Below are positions 40,295 through 49,611 of a stretch of 64,000 bases of DNA, piece after piece. Positions within the stretch are counted from its first letter, which is position 1, and each line of letters opens with the position of its first letter. This DNA is from an uncultured Lachnospiraceae bacterium (GTDB lineage: Bacteria; Bacillota; Clostridia; Lachnospirales; Lachnospiraceae): contig CADAHQ010000004.1 in NCBI GenBank assembly GCA_902787715.1, positions 59,363 to 123,362 of the forward strand. The letters are read 5' to 3'. The position numbers and the translations under genes were made by a program. The notes under the pieces are model-generated. The model was not told the DNA's origin. It searched no databases and was given only the letters and a program-made list of their open reading frames with translations.

Positions 40295-42310
40295 ATGGAA
40301 CAGAACAGAAACCGGAAGATTTTGATTATCGCGATTGTGCTGATGGCGATTACCATCATCGGCCTTGCAATCGCTTTGATGCAGGCAAAGAATAAAAACA
40401 GCGGTGACGGAAAGAACTCTGCGGAGCAGACCGTCACGCCGGAACCGACCGCGGAGCAGACCCCTACGAAGGCACCGGAGGTAACGCCTACGGCGGGCCC
40501 CGGCACACCCACGGCAGAGCCTACGGGAACCAAGAAACCCACGGGGACCGCTGCACCCACTCCGACAATCGGCGCGGCAACGCCCACGGTGAGCGGCACA
40601 GGGACCCCCACAGTCACGGCGACACCTACGCCGAAGCCGGAGGAGATTGAAGGATATCTCGTGGAGTATTCCTCGGGCAACGTTTGGAGCGACGGCGGAG
40701 TGACGATGCGGAACATCGAGTTCGGCATCCGTAACAACGGAAAGGCAGCAATCGCCGGCGGCTGGAAGCTGGAGCTCACCATCGAGGGACTTTCGAAAGC
40801 CGGCGGCTGGAACGGCACCTTTGATATCAAGGGCAACGTCCTTACCATCACGAATGCAAATTACAACGGTGATATTGCCATCGGTGCAACGGTGGTGACC
40901 GGCTGCAACCTGGGCACAAAGCAGGAGAAGCTTGTAATCACCAAGGCGACGCTGAACGGTGTGGAATGCACGGTCCGCGCCGGCGTCGTGGACCAGAACC
41001 GCCAGAACGGCAACGGGAATGGCAATGGAAACGGCAACGGCGAGCCCGATGCCAAGGTAGAGGAATTGTTAAAGCGTCCGAAGGATTCGGTGCAGGGCGA
41101 TGACTGGCTTCACACGGACGGCCGCCGCATCCTCGACAAGGACGGAAGGGAAGTGTGGCTCACGGGTGTGAACTGGTTCGGTTACAACACCGGAACCAAC
41201 ACCTTCGACGGACTTTGGAACTCGAAATTCGAACCGACGGTGAAGGCGATTGCGGAGCACGGCTTCAACCTAATCCGCGTGCCGATTTCCGCGGAGCTTA
41301 TCAATCAATGGGCGAAGGGAGAGTACCCCACCGCCAACTTTAACCATGCGTACAATCCGACCCTCGAGAAGATGAACAGCCTCGAGATCTTCGATTACTT
41401 TCTGGTGCTTGCCGAGCAGAACGGCCTTAAGGTTATGCCCGACATCCACAGCGCCGAGACCAACGCATCGGGGCACAACATCAACCTCTGGTACACCTCG
41501 AAGGTCAGCGAGGACCAGTGGATTGACGCCCTTGCCTGGATGGCGGAGAGATACAAAAACAACGATACCATCATTGCATTTGACTTAAAGAACGAGCCTC
41601 ACGGAAAGCCCTACGAGGGCAACGCCGCGGCAATCTGGAACGATTCCTCAAAGCCCAACAACTGGAAGCGCGCCGCGGAGAAAGCGGCCGCGAAGATTCT
41701 TTCCATCAATCCGAACGTGCTGATTCTCGTGGAGGGAACCGAAATCTTCCCGAAGGATCTTGCGACAAATGCAGACTTCCATTCGACGAACGAGAAGGAC
41801 TACTGGTTCAACTGGTGGGGCGGCAACCTTCGCGCGGTTGCGAAGTATCCGATTGATCTCGGAAAATATCAGAACAAGCTGGTGTATTCCCCGCACGACT
41901 ACGGCCCGACGGTATATAAGCAGCCGTGGTTTGAAGGTTCCTACGACTATGACAGCCTGATGAAGGACTGCTGGCACGACAACTGGTTCTTCATTTACGA
42001 GAACAACACGGCACCGCTGTTAATCGGAGAGTGGGGCGGCTTTATGACGGAGCCGAACCTCACCTGGATGACGTACATGCGGAAGTTGATTAAGACCTAC
42101 CGCCTGAATCACACCTTCTGGTGCCTAAACGCCAACTCCGGAGACACCGGCGGATTGCTTTTGGACGACTTCACCACCTGGGATACGGCGAAGTATGAAT
42201 TTGTCAAGGAAGTGCTGTGGCAGGAGAACGGCCGCTTCGTCGGTCTGGACCATGCCATCGCCCTCGGGTCGAAGGGCCTGAAGCTGTCGGAGGTAAAGAG
42301 CGCAAAATAA
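40295..42310 (+). CDS. Membrane-anchored GH5 endoglucanase with CBM2-like module
   Basis: 671 aa, start ATG 40295 after CGGAGG. One N-terminal helix (8-28) anchors it, with no cleavage site seen. Thr-Pro linker 40-115; residues about 118-231 resemble a family 2 cellulose-binding module (GGWKLELTIEG, WNGTFDIKGN, NYNGDIAIGATV); Gly/Asn repeat linker about 232-250; GH5 barrel 270-650. Catalytic residues: acid/base Glu434 in FDLKNEPHG and nucleophile Glu579 in LIGEWGG; start motif LTGVNWFGYNTG. Likely a beta-1,4-glucanase (GH5_1-like). Tethering rather than secretion would keep products near the cell. Confidence 0.92.
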   Translation: MEQNRNRKILIIAIVLMAITIIGLAIALMQAKNKNSGDGKNSAEQTVTPEPTAEQTPTKAPEVTPTAGPGTPTAEPTGTKKPTGTAAPTPTIGAATPTVSGTGTPTVTATPTPKPEEIEGYLVEYSSGNVWSDGGVTMRNIEFGIRNNGKAAIAGGWKLELTIEGLSKAGGWNGTFDIKGNVLTITNANYNGDIAIGATVVTGCNLGTKQEKLVITKATLNGVECTVRAGVVDQNRQNGNGNGNGNGNGEPDAKVEELLKRPKDSVQGDDWLHTDGRRILDKDGREVWLTGVNWFGYNTGTNTFDGLWNSKFEPTVKAIAEHGFNLIRVPISAELINQWAKGEYPTANFNHAYNPTLEKMNSLEIFDYFLVLAEQNGLKVMPDIHSAETNASGHNINLWYTSKVSEDQWIDALAWMAERYKNNDTIIAFDLKNEPHGKPYEGNAAAIWNDSSKPNNWKRAAEKAAAKILSINPNVLILVEGTEIFPKDLATNADFHSTNEKDYWFNWWGGNLRAVAKYPIDLGKYQNKLVYSPHDYGPTVYKQPWFEGSYDYDSLMKDCWHDNWFFIYENNTAPLLIGEWGGFMTEPNLTWMTYMRKLIKTYRLNHTFWCLNANSGDTGGLLLDDFTTWDTAKYEFVKEVLWQENGRFVGLDHAIALGSKGLKLSEVKSAK

Positions 42311-42431
42311 GCGGCAAATTCATAAAAAACTCTTTCCGAGAACACATTTTTTACAAAAAGATTCGATACACTGAAAACAGTGAAGAGGAGATTCCTTTTT
42401 GGTATGTGTCTTGGAAAAGAGGTAGTTTAGT

Positions 42432-43817
42432 ATGGATGAGAACAGTGCTCCGCAAACCGTTGTGACGACGCCTTCGGAAGCGCAGAACACAGTAGCTCCG
42501 GTTTATTATACCGATGCTTATATTCAGCGTATCGATGCCATGGCGATGGAGAGAGAGGCGCTCCGCACCAAGAAGCCTCCGGTATGGCCGAAGATTCTCG
42601 GTCTTGTGATGCTTGCGATTCTTACGGGAGTCATCGCGGGAGGAACGTATTTTGCGATTGAGCGTTACGTGCTGCCGGAGCGGACAACGCAGCGGGAGAC
42701 GGTTGACACCAAATCGGAGAAGAAGACCAATCCGACGCCCACCGGCACGGTTACGCTGGTACAGTCCGGGAAACTGAACGAAAATCAGCCCGTGGAAGTG
42801 ACGGCGGTGGATGTCTCTCCGGTGGTTGACAGCGTGATGCCTGCGGTTGTCGCTATCAACAACTATGCGACGCAGACCTCCTACGATTTCTGGTCCGGGA
42901 AGAGTGTGACTTCGGAGCAGCTGCAGGGCAGCGGTTCCGGCATCATCATCGGGCAGAATCAGGACGAGGTTCTGATTGTCACCAACAACCATGTGGTGTC
43001 CGGCTCGTCGCGATTGAACATTGTATTTTGCGACCATACGGTGGCGGAAGCAAGAATCAAAGGTACGGCGGCTTCCTCGGACCTGGCGGTTGTCGCAGTT
43101 CCGTTCTCCGAGCTTTCGGCAGATACGGCGGCCATGATTCGCGTGGCCAGAATCGGCAACTCCGATGAGGTGAAGGTCGGCGAGATGGCGATTGCCATCG
43201 GTAACGCTCTCGGCTACGGACAGTCGGTGACGGTTGGTTACATCAGTGCGCTGGACCGTGAGATTACCATTGACGGCAAGGAACTGCATCTGATTCAGAC
43301 CGATGCCGCCATCAATCCCGGAAACAGCGGCGGTGCGCTTTTGAATAAGTTCGGCGAAGTGATTGCCATCAATTCCGCCAAATACTCCGACTACTCGGTG
43401 GAGGGCATGGGCTTTGCCATCCCCATCAGCAACGTTCGTGAGATTATCGACGAGCTGAGCAACCGTGAGCAGTTGACCGACGAGGAAAAGGGATTCCTCG
43501 GAATCGCCGACGCAAGAGATATCACGGAGAATTATGCCTCGGCGCTCGGTATGCCCCGCGGTGTCTGCGTGCAGGCGCTGATTGAGGATTCGCCGGCGGT
43601 GGAAGCGGGGATTCTCGTTGGAGATATCATCGTGAAGATCGGCAAGGAAACCGTGACCTGCATGGAGGATGTCCGCAGCATCATGGGATACACCAGAGCC
43701 GGCACGGAGGTTACCGTGATCGTCGCAAGAAGAACCCGCGGCGGAGAGTATGAGGAGATTGAACTTTCCGTAACCCTCGGCAGTTACGTGGACGCGAAAA
43801 AACAATCAGAAGAATAG
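42432..43817 (+). CDS. HtrA/DegP-type serine protease with PDZ domain
   Basis: 461 aa. Cytoplasmic Pro/Thr tail 1-53, one helix (54-76), extracellular linker, trypsin-like domain about 130-345 and PDZ 350-455. Catalytic triad: His187 (VTNNHVV), Asp217 (SSDLAVV), Ser299 (NPGNSGGALLN). Surface quality-control protease of the DegP/HtrA family; in Gram-positives it is often induced by envelope stress. No two-component gene lies beside it. The gap before it (42311-42431) holds no clear promoter. Confidence 0.95.
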   Translation: MDENSAPQTVVTTPSEAQNTVAPVYYTDAYIQRIDAMAMEREALRTKKPPVWPKILGLVMLAILTGVIAGGTYFAIERYVLPERTTQRETVDTKSEKKTNPTPTGTVTLVQSGKLNENQPVEVTAVDVSPVVDSVMPAVVAINNYATQTSYDFWSGKSVTSEQLQGSGSGIIIGQNQDEVLIVTNNHVVSGSSRLNIVFCDHTVAEARIKGTAASSDLAVVAVPFSELSADTAAMIRVARIGNSDEVKVGEMAIAIGNALGYGQSVTVGYISALDREITIDGKELHLIQTDAAINPGNSGGALLNKFGEVIAINSAKYSDYSVEGMGFAIPISNVREIIDELSNREQLTDEEKGFLGIADARDITENYASALGMPRGVCVQALIEDSPAVEAGILVGDIIVKIGKETVTCMEDVRSIMGYTRAGTEVTVIVARRTRGGEYEEIELSVTLGSYVDAKKQSEE

Positions 43818-43848
43818 GACGACGAATCCTTAGAACAGAGCATAACAA

Positions 43849-43882
43849 AAAAGAGGACGTTCCCTTGGGAGCGTCCTCTTGC
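43849..43882 (-). terminator. Terminator of the small membrane protein gene, usable from both sides
   Basis: 14-bp stem AAGAGGACGTTCCC (43851-43864) / GGGAGCGTCCTCTT (43867-43880) with one wobble. On the minus strand it is followed by TTTTTTG, the better terminator; on the plus strand by GCTGTTTG. Confidence 0.85.
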
Positions 43883-43898
43883 TGTTTGCAGTTTCGGA

Positions 43899-44117
43899 TT
43901 ATTTCTCTTCGAAGATATCCTCGTCCTCGTCCTTCTCTTCGTCAGCGGCTTCCTCTTCCGGATCGAGATCCAAATCGTCGAAGTCCTCAATGTATTCCGG
44001 CGAGCAGAAGCGATATACCGCGTATGCGATGCCGGCGATCACTGCGATAATCCCGATGATGCCGAGAATAACGCCGATGACGTTGCAGCTTTTGCACTCT
44101 TTGCAATTACAGTCCAT
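43899..44117 (-). CDS. Small Cys-rich, acidic-tailed membrane protein
   Basis: 72 aa. Start at 44117 with GGAGG eight nt upstream; the open frame back to 44297 overlaps pcrA and lacks a ribosome site. N-terminus MDCNCKECKSC has four Cys in ten residues, followed by one hydrophobic helix (14-38) and a very acidic tail (about 45-72; runs of Asp and Glu). Own promoter TTTTCA/TATAAT on the minus strand at 44172-44200. Similar short proteins with a Cys cluster and acidic tail occur in Lachnospiraceae without assigned function; metal binding is possible. Confidence 0.78.
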   Translation of the reverse strand: MDCNCKECKSCNVIGVILGIIGIIAVIAGIAYAVYRFCSPEYIEDFDDLDLDPEEEAADEEKDEDEDIFEEK

Positions 44118-44171
44118 AGTATATACCTCCAAATGTTTTTCACAATGTTCGCCGTATACTGCGGCAGTACA

Positions 44172-44200
44172 ATTATAGCATGAATCGGGCGCTTTGAAAA
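44172..44200 (-). promoter_or_regulatory. Promoter of the small Cys-rich membrane protein
   Basis: Minus strand TTTTCA (44200-44195), 17-nt spacer, TATAAT (44177-44172). Confidence 0.6.
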
Positions 44201-44244
44201 GGTGTTTTTTCGGAGCGCCTTTTTGATTTGCCCGGAAATGACAG

Positions 44245-46659
44245 TTATGACTCAACTTTTTGCAATTTTGCAAAGGAAGCGAGCATTTGCTTGACACCCG
44301 AGGGGAACTCCACCGTCACATGGTAATCGGTGCTGCCTGCTGTGATGTCCGTGACAGTGCCGACGCCGAATTTGACGTGGCGGACCTTGTCGCCCACCTG
44401 ATAGTCCGGGGCACCGGAAGATGCCTGCATGCCGCCGAGGCTTTTGGCTGCGGAGGTGGAACGCGAGGTGCCGTAGGGGCTTTCATAGAGCCCGCTCTTT
44501 GCCCCGGAGACGGAACTGCTCTGCGTGCGCTCCGTGCGCGGCGGGACATAAGGGGAGCTGTAACCGCCGTAGCTGCCGTAACCGTTACCGCCGGACCGGC
44601 CGCCTTTGCCGGCAACGGCGCGGGAGAGGAAACCGTCGAGGGAGCCGCGGCGCATGGAATTGCGGTCGCCCCAGGTGGAGTCTGCAGAATCGGTCTCCGT
44701 GCGCTTCCGGATCAGTTCCCTGGGAAGTTCCGCAAGGAAGCGGGACGGGTGGTTAAACTGCAGCTCGCCGCGGACCATGCGCTGCCGGCAATAGCTTAAG
44801 GCAAGAGTCTTGCGAGCTCTGGTGATGCCGACGTAGCACAGGCGACGCTCCTCCTCCAGATTGTCGGTAGTCCGGGCATCGGCGTCTGCCTCCAGGGCCA
44901 TGTAGCTCGGGAACAGGTTTTCCTCCATGCCGCCGATGTAGACGTGGTCAAACTCCAGACCCTTGGCGCTGTGAAGCGTCATCAAAACCACGTAGTCCTC
45001 GTTTTCGTCCACGGCGTCGATGTCTGCGACAAGAGCGACTTCCGCCAGGAAACCGGAGAGGTCCGGCGCTTCTGCGGAATCGCAGTATTGTGCGATTTTA
45101 CTCTTTAATTCCCGGATGTTCTCCATGCGGTCATCGGCCTTCTCCGGGTCCTGCTCCTTGAGATCCGCCTCGTATGCGGTGGCTTCGAGAATGTCGTCCA
45201 CCAGGGAGGTGAGCTTGTATCCCGGCGTGAGGAGCTTGTTCCGAAGGTCGGTAATCAGCTGCACGAAGCCGCGAATCAAGCCGGCTGCACGGGAGGAAAG
45301 CCCGGGAACAGTGTCGGCCGCCTGAAGAGCAGCGAAGAGGGAGATGTCCTTGATGAAGGCAAATTCATCCACCTTGTCAAGGGTCGTCTCGCCGATACCG
45401 CGTTTCGGAACATTGATGATTCGCTTGACAGACATGGCGTCCCCGCTGTCCACGGCCCGGAGATATGCGAGGATGTCGCGAACCTCCATGCGCTCGTAGA
45501 AGTTGGTTCCGCCCACCAGTTTATAAGGAATACCGCGGACGACCAGCTGCTCCTCAAAGGCGCGGGATTGAGCGTTGGTGCGGTAGAGAATGGCGTAATC
45601 GCGATAGGTGCCATTGCCGTGAGCAACCTCGGAGGCAATCTCGGAGACCACGGAGGAGGCTTCCGCAAGGTCGCGAGGGTATTCCGTAACGCGAATCAGT
45701 TCGCCCTCCTCGTTGTCCGACCACAGGCGTTTCGCCTTGCGACCGCGGTTGTGTGCAATCACGGCGTTGGCACATTCGAGAATGCGGCGGGTGGAGCGGT
45801 AGTTCTGCTCCAGCTTGATGACCTTGGCGTCCGGGTAGGATTTTTCGAAATCGAGAATGTTGCGGATGTCGGCACCGCGGAAATGGTAGATCGACTGGTC
45901 GTCGTCACCCACGACACAGAGGTTGTGCTCCGGCTCGCCCCGGTCGTTGATGTGGGTCGCCAAGAGCTGCACCAGGCGGAACTGCGCCGCGTTGGTGTCC
46001 TGGTACTCGTCCACAAGAATATGTTCAAAACGGTCCTGGTAGTAGGCCAGAGCCATGTTGTCGGTCTCAAGCAGTTCCACCGTCTTCATCAACAAATCAT
46101 CGAAGTCGAAGGCGTTGTTCTTCTTAAGATCCTCCTGGTACGCCTCATAGGCACGGGCCACATCGCGGTCGGCGGAGCGGTACACATCCCGGAAATCCTC
46201 CGGGCCCACCAACTCATTTTTCGCCTGGGAGATAATCGAAAGAACCGTCTTCGGCGGAAGGCGCTTCACGTCAATGTTGAGGCGCTTAAGGACGTCCCGC
46301 ATGGCGCGCTTCTGGTCGTCGGTGTCGTAGATGACGAAGTTGGTCGCATAGCCGATGGAAGTGCAGAAACGTCGTAAAATGCGGACACAGGCGCTGTGGA
46401 AGGTGCTGATCCAGACGGTGTTGTAAGGGTCCTCCAAAAGGGCGGCAACACGCTCCTGCATCTCCTTGGCAGCCTTGTTGGTAAAGGTGATGGCGAGGAT
46501 GCGCGCAGGGTGCACCCCGCACTCCTGAATCAGGTAAGCGATGCGGTGCGTGATCACGCGCGTCTTGCCCGAACCGGCGCCTGCAAGTATCAAAAGAGGA
46601 CCGCTTTCATGCTTCGCGGCCAGCTGTTGAATCTCATTTAGGGAGTGGCAAATATCCAT
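44245..46659 (-). CDS. pcrA: ATP-dependent DNA helicase PcrA/UvrD type
   Basis: 804-aa SF1A helicase for repair and rolling-circle replication. Motifs in order: Q motif SLNEIQQLAA, Walker A LAGAGSGKTRV (about residue 26), Ia ITFTNKAAKEM, Walker B LVDEYQDTN, III VVGDDDQSIYHFRGAD, IV LEQNYRST, V LMTLHSAKGLEFDHVYI and VI RRLCYVGITRAR. The C-terminal part is Gly/Ser-rich (about 670-740), then a Tudor-like end (GDKVRHVKFGVGTVTDI) as in PcrA. The N-terminus is slightly shorter and less regular than the usual NPEQREAV start. Confidence 0.97.
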   Translation of the reverse strand: MDICHSLNEIQQLAAKHESGPLLILAGAGSGKTRVITHRIAYLIQECGVHPARILAITFTNKAAKEMQERVAALLEDPYNTVWISTFHSACVRILRRFCTSIGYATNFVIYDTDDQKRAMRDVLKRLNIDVKRLPPKTVLSIISQAKNELVGPEDFRDVYRSADRDVARAYEAYQEDLKKNNAFDFDDLLMKTVELLETDNMALAYYQDRFEHILVDEYQDTNAAQFRLVQLLATHINDRGEPEHNLCVVGDDDQSIYHFRGADIRNILDFEKSYPDAKVIKLEQNYRSTRRILECANAVIAHNRGRKAKRLWSDNEEGELIRVTEYPRDLAEASSVVSEIASEVAHGNGTYRDYAILYRTNAQSRAFEEQLVVRGIPYKLVGGTNFYERMEVRDILAYLRAVDSGDAMSVKRIINVPKRGIGETTLDKVDEFAFIKDISLFAALQAADTVPGLSSRAAGLIRGFVQLITDLRNKLLTPGYKLTSLVDDILEATAYEADLKEQDPEKADDRMENIRELKSKIAQYCDSAEAPDLSGFLAEVALVADIDAVDENEDYVVLMTLHSAKGLEFDHVYIGGMEENLFPSYMALEADADARTTDNLEEERRLCYVGITRARKTLALSYCRQRMVRGELQFNHPSRFLAELPRELIRKRTETDSADSTWGDRNSMRRGSLDGFLSRAVAGKGGRSGGNGYGSYGGYSSPYVPPRTERTQSSSVSGAKSGLYESPYGTSRSTSAAKSLGGMQASSGAPDYQVGDKVRHVKFGVGTVTDITAGSTDYHVTVEFPSGVKQMLASFAKLQKVES

Positions 46660-46780
46660 GGAAAACCGTCCTTCTCATTCCGGCGGCTCGGGGTCCGCCG
46701 ATACCCTCAAAGTATACCATACCGGGGCGGGGAAGACAACGGATTTCGGAAAAAGAACCCTCGGAAAATGCGGGTTTTAC

Positions 46781-46809
46781 TTGCCAAGCGCGCTTATCGG
46801 GCGTATAAT
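46781..46809 (+). promoter_or_regulatory. Promoter of the DUF1836 gene
   Basis: TTGCCA (46781-46786), 17-nt spacer, TATAAT (46804-46809); ATG 46856 is 47 nt downstream. Lies in the divergent gap with pcrA. Confidence 0.78.
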
Positions 46810-46855
46810 AAGGATTACAGTTTCACGAGCACAAAACGTGCGGAAAGAGGCGTCC

Positions 46856-47548
46856 ATGGAGAAGGAATGGAGAAAGTATCTCAGAGAACTGTTGGACAGT
46901 GTACAGAATCCCGACTACATTCGTCCGCATGACATCCCGAACATCGATCTTTATATGGATCAGGTGACCACCTTCATGGACGAGCATCTGGAGACGACGA
47001 AGCGGTTCGAGGATGACAAGCTGTTGACCAAGACCATGATCAACAACTACACGAAGAACAACCTGCTCCCGAATCCAAACAAGAAGAAGTACAGCAAGGA
47101 ACATATGTACCTGCTGGTGTTCATCTACTACCTGAAGAACTTCTTAAGCATCAGCGATGTCAAGCGCATCGTGGAGCCCATGCAGGCGATGTTTTACAAG
47201 GACAATCCCGACATCACCTTAGAGGATATCTACAGCCGCATCGTAGATACCGAGAAACAGGTGGCAGCGGGGCTCGGCAAGGACGTGATGAACAAGTTCC
47301 TGATTTCCAAGGGCGTATTTGACGAGGTGAAGAACCAGGATGAGAAGGAGTACCTGAGTATCTTCAGTTTCATCGCAATGCTCAGCTTCGACGTGTATCT
47401 GAAGAAGGCGATGATTGAGAAGATTATCGACGAGCTTTTGGTTCCGGCCCAGGAGGAACGCAAGTCGGGCAGGAAGGAAACGACGAAGAAGGCCGCGAAA
47501 GCCGAGAAAGAGCAGGAGCGCGGTGCAAAGGAAGCAAACGAGAATTAA
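46856..47548 (+). CDS. DUF1836 domain protein, probable transcription regulator
   Basis: 230 aa. Start at ATG 46856 behind AAAGAGG. The N-terminal 170 residues match DUF1836: IPNIDLYMDQVTTFMDE, LTKTMINNYTKNNLLP and YSKEHMYLLVFIYYLKNFLS. The TMINNYTKNNLLP segment looks like a MerR-type recognition helix, so DNA binding is likely. The tail is Lys/Glu-rich. Own promoter and terminator. Targets unknown. Confidence 0.85.
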   Translation: MEKEWRKYLRELLDSVQNPDYIRPHDIPNIDLYMDQVTTFMDEHLETTKRFEDDKLLTKTMINNYTKNNLLPNPNKKKYSKEHMYLLVFIYYLKNFLSISDVKRIVEPMQAMFYKDNPDITLEDIYSRIVDTEKQVAAGLGKDVMNKFLISKGVFDEVKNQDEKEYLSIFSFIAMLSFDVYLKKAMIEKIIDELLVPAQEERKSGRKETTKKAAKAEKEQERGAKEANEN

Positions 47549-47562
47549 TACGGCTGAACAAA

Positions 47563-47598
47563 GAAAAGGGACATCCGTTACGATGTCCCTTGTTTTGA
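47563..47598 (+). terminator. Intrinsic terminator of the DUF1836 gene
   Basis: Perfect stem AAGGGACATC (47566-47575) / GATGTCCCTT (47582-47591), loop cgttac, then GTTTTG; A-rich upstream, so it may also serve the yerC-like gene from the other side. Confidence 0.82.
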
Positions 47599-47623
47599 AT
47601 CCGGTTTTGGTGAGTGCAGTTCT

Positions 47624-47947
47624 TTATGACTGCTTCTCGCTGTCGGAAGAGGATTCGGCTGCCTTCGCAAGACGCTTTAAGACGAGCGCGTAACCGTCGT
47701 TGCCGTACGTAAGTGACCGGTTTACGCGGCTGATGGTAGCCGTGGATGCGCCGGTTTTTTCGGCGATGTCCAGGTACGTCTTCTTCTGCGTGAGCATGCA
47801 GGCAACTTCGAAGCGCTGGGAGATTGCCACGAGCTCCTGAATGGTGCAGACATCCTCAAAAAACTGATAGCATTCCTCCACGTTCTGCAGCGTGAGGATT
47901 GCTTCGAAAAGTCGGTTGACAGCGGGAGTATGAATATCTTTTCCCAT
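47624..47947 (-). CDS. YerC/YecD-type TrpR-related regulator
   Basis: 107 aa. Helical TrpR-like fold: VNRLFEAILTLQNVEECYQF, FEDVCTIQELVAISQRFEVA, then the helix-turn-helix TYLDIAEKTGASTATISRVN and SLTYGNDGYALVL. This is the YerC/YecD family common in Firmicutes. It is distinct from true TrpR in length and end. Start at 47947 with GGAGG upstream. Converges on the DUF1836 gene. Targets unknown. Confidence 0.92.
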   Translation of the reverse strand: MGKDIHTPAVNRLFEAILTLQNVEECYQFFEDVCTIQELVAISQRFEVACMLTQKKTYLDIAEKTGASTATISRVNRSLTYGNDGYALVLKRLAKAAESSSDSEKQS

Positions 47948-48122
47948 TTCTTACCTCCGTATACGCGTCCTTTCCCGGGGAAAGGAAAAACAAAAATCCT
48001 TCGTCGCCCTACCGGCGACAATTACATTTTAACACTGTACAGAAGTAAAGTAAAGATAATTTTTCGCGCTTCACAGAGATAAAGCGCGAAATTCATTTCG
48101 ACAAATGCAAGGAGATCTTTTC

Positions 48123-49508
48123 ATGAAGAGGGGAGACATTATTCAGGGAACGGTCGGTGATACGACCTTCCCCAATCACGGCTCCGTTTTGTACGATAAT
48201 TGCAAAATCAAAGTGAAGGGCGTCCTTCCGGGACAGACGGTGGAGCTCCGTATCAAGCGATCCTCACAGGAGAAGGCGGAGGGGACGCTTTTGCAGGTTT
48301 TGACGCCGTCGCCCATTGAGACCGCAGCACCGCGCTGCCCGCAGTTTGGCATCTGCGGAAGCTGTACGCTGCAGACGGTGCCTTACGATGCACAGCTCGC
48401 GTTAAAGGAAGCCCACATCAAAAAGCTGCTGCAGCCTGTAATCCGGGATACGGAAGAATGCGAATGGCGTCCGATTGCGGCAAGCCCTTCGGCGTACGAG
48501 TACCGCAACAAGATGGAATTTACCTTCGGCGATGAATACCGCGACGGCCCGCTCACCCTCGGACAGCACAAAAAGGGCAGCATGTACGACCTTGTCAGCG
48601 CAAATGAGTGTTGTCTGATCGACCGGGACGTGCGCGCAATCGTAGCGGAGACCTTGGCCTATGCAAAGGAGCAGGGGCTTCCGTTCTTCCACAAGATGCG
48701 GCATGAAGGGTACTTGCGGCATCTCCTCATCCGAAAGGCGAGACTGACCGGCGAGATTTTAGCGGACATCGTGACAACGACGTCGCAGGAGCACGACTGG
48801 AGCGGTTGGGTTTCGCGAATCACGGCGCTGCCGCTCTCCGGAAAACTGTGCGGACTTCTGCACACAAGCAACGACTCCTCTGCGGACACCATCGTAAACG
48901 AAGGGACCGAGACGCTTTTCGGGCAGGATTTCATCACGGAAGAGCTTTTGGGGCTCCGCTTTAAGATCAGTGCATTTTCCTTCTTCCAGACAAACTCGGA
49001 GGGAGCGGAAGTGTTGTACACGAAGGTGCGGGACATGGTGCGAAGCGTCGCCGCGGACCTTCCGGACAACGGCGTCATCTTCGATCTCTACAGCGGCACC
49101 GGCACAATCGGCCAGCTTCTTGCACCCATCGCGAGAAAAGTCGTGGGCATCGAGATTGTGGAGGAGGCGGTGGAAGCTGCCACGGCCAATGCATCCGCCA
49201 ACGGACTGACGAACTGTGAATTTGTCGCGGGGGATGTCCTGCGAAAGATTGACGAAGTCGCGGAGCGGCCGGACTTTATCGTTTTGGACCCGCCGAGGGA
49301 GGGCATCAACCCGAAGGCGCTTACGAAGATTCTTGCTTACGGCGTCGACCATATGGTCTACATTTCCTGCAAGCCCACGTCCTTAGCCCATGATCTTGCG
49401 GCAATTCAGGACGCAGGGTACCGGGTGCGGGCGGTACAGCCGGTGGACATGTTCCCGCAGACGCCTCACGTGGAGACGGTGGTGCTTTTAACGCGCACCG
49501 GCGACTGA
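48123..49508 (+). CDS. rlmD: 23S rRNA (uracil-5-)-methyltransferase RlmD/RlmCD type
   Basis: 461 aa. Start at ATG 48123 after AAGGAG; an in-frame ATG at 48105 lies before that ribosome site. N-terminal TRAM domain (1-60), a Cys cluster CPQFGICGSC near 75 for the [4Fe-4S] centre with a further Cys pair in NECC, then the SAM domain: FDLYSGTGTIGQ, VLDPPREGIN and the catalytic Cys in YISCKPTSLAHDL. Makes m5U in 23S rRNA (in Firmicutes one enzyme can modify two sites). Confidence 0.95.
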   Translation: MKRGDIIQGTVGDTTFPNHGSVLYDNCKIKVKGVLPGQTVELRIKRSSQEKAEGTLLQVLTPSPIETAAPRCPQFGICGSCTLQTVPYDAQLALKEAHIKKLLQPVIRDTEECEWRPIAASPSAYEYRNKMEFTFGDEYRDGPLTLGQHKKGSMYDLVSANECCLIDRDVRAIVAETLAYAKEQGLPFFHKMRHEGYLRHLLIRKARLTGEILADIVTTTSQEHDWSGWVSRITALPLSGKLCGLLHTSNDSSADTIVNEGTETLFGQDFITEELLGLRFKISAFSFFQTNSEGAEVLYTKVRDMVRSVAADLPDNGVIFDLYSGTGTIGQLLAPIARKVVGIEIVEEAVEAATANASANGLTNCEFVAGDVLRKIDEVAERPDFIVLDPPREGINPKALTKILAYGVDHMVYISCKPTSLAHDLAAIQDAGYRVRAVQPVDMFPQTPHVETVVLLTRTGD

Positions 49509-49611
49509 AAACGAACCTTAGGCGCATCCTGCGCAGAGCGGGGATACAAAGAAATCGAATACGGAAGATAAAAGGGGAACCGCCGACGGGGCGGTTTCCA
49601 TGGGGGAAATT

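Noticed and set aside
38125-40851. Open frame of about 908 codons on the minus strand opposite the wall hydrolase and GH5 genes
   Set aside because: Arg/Val/Gly-rich mirror of Thr-Pro coding DNA; no start signals and no recognisable domain.
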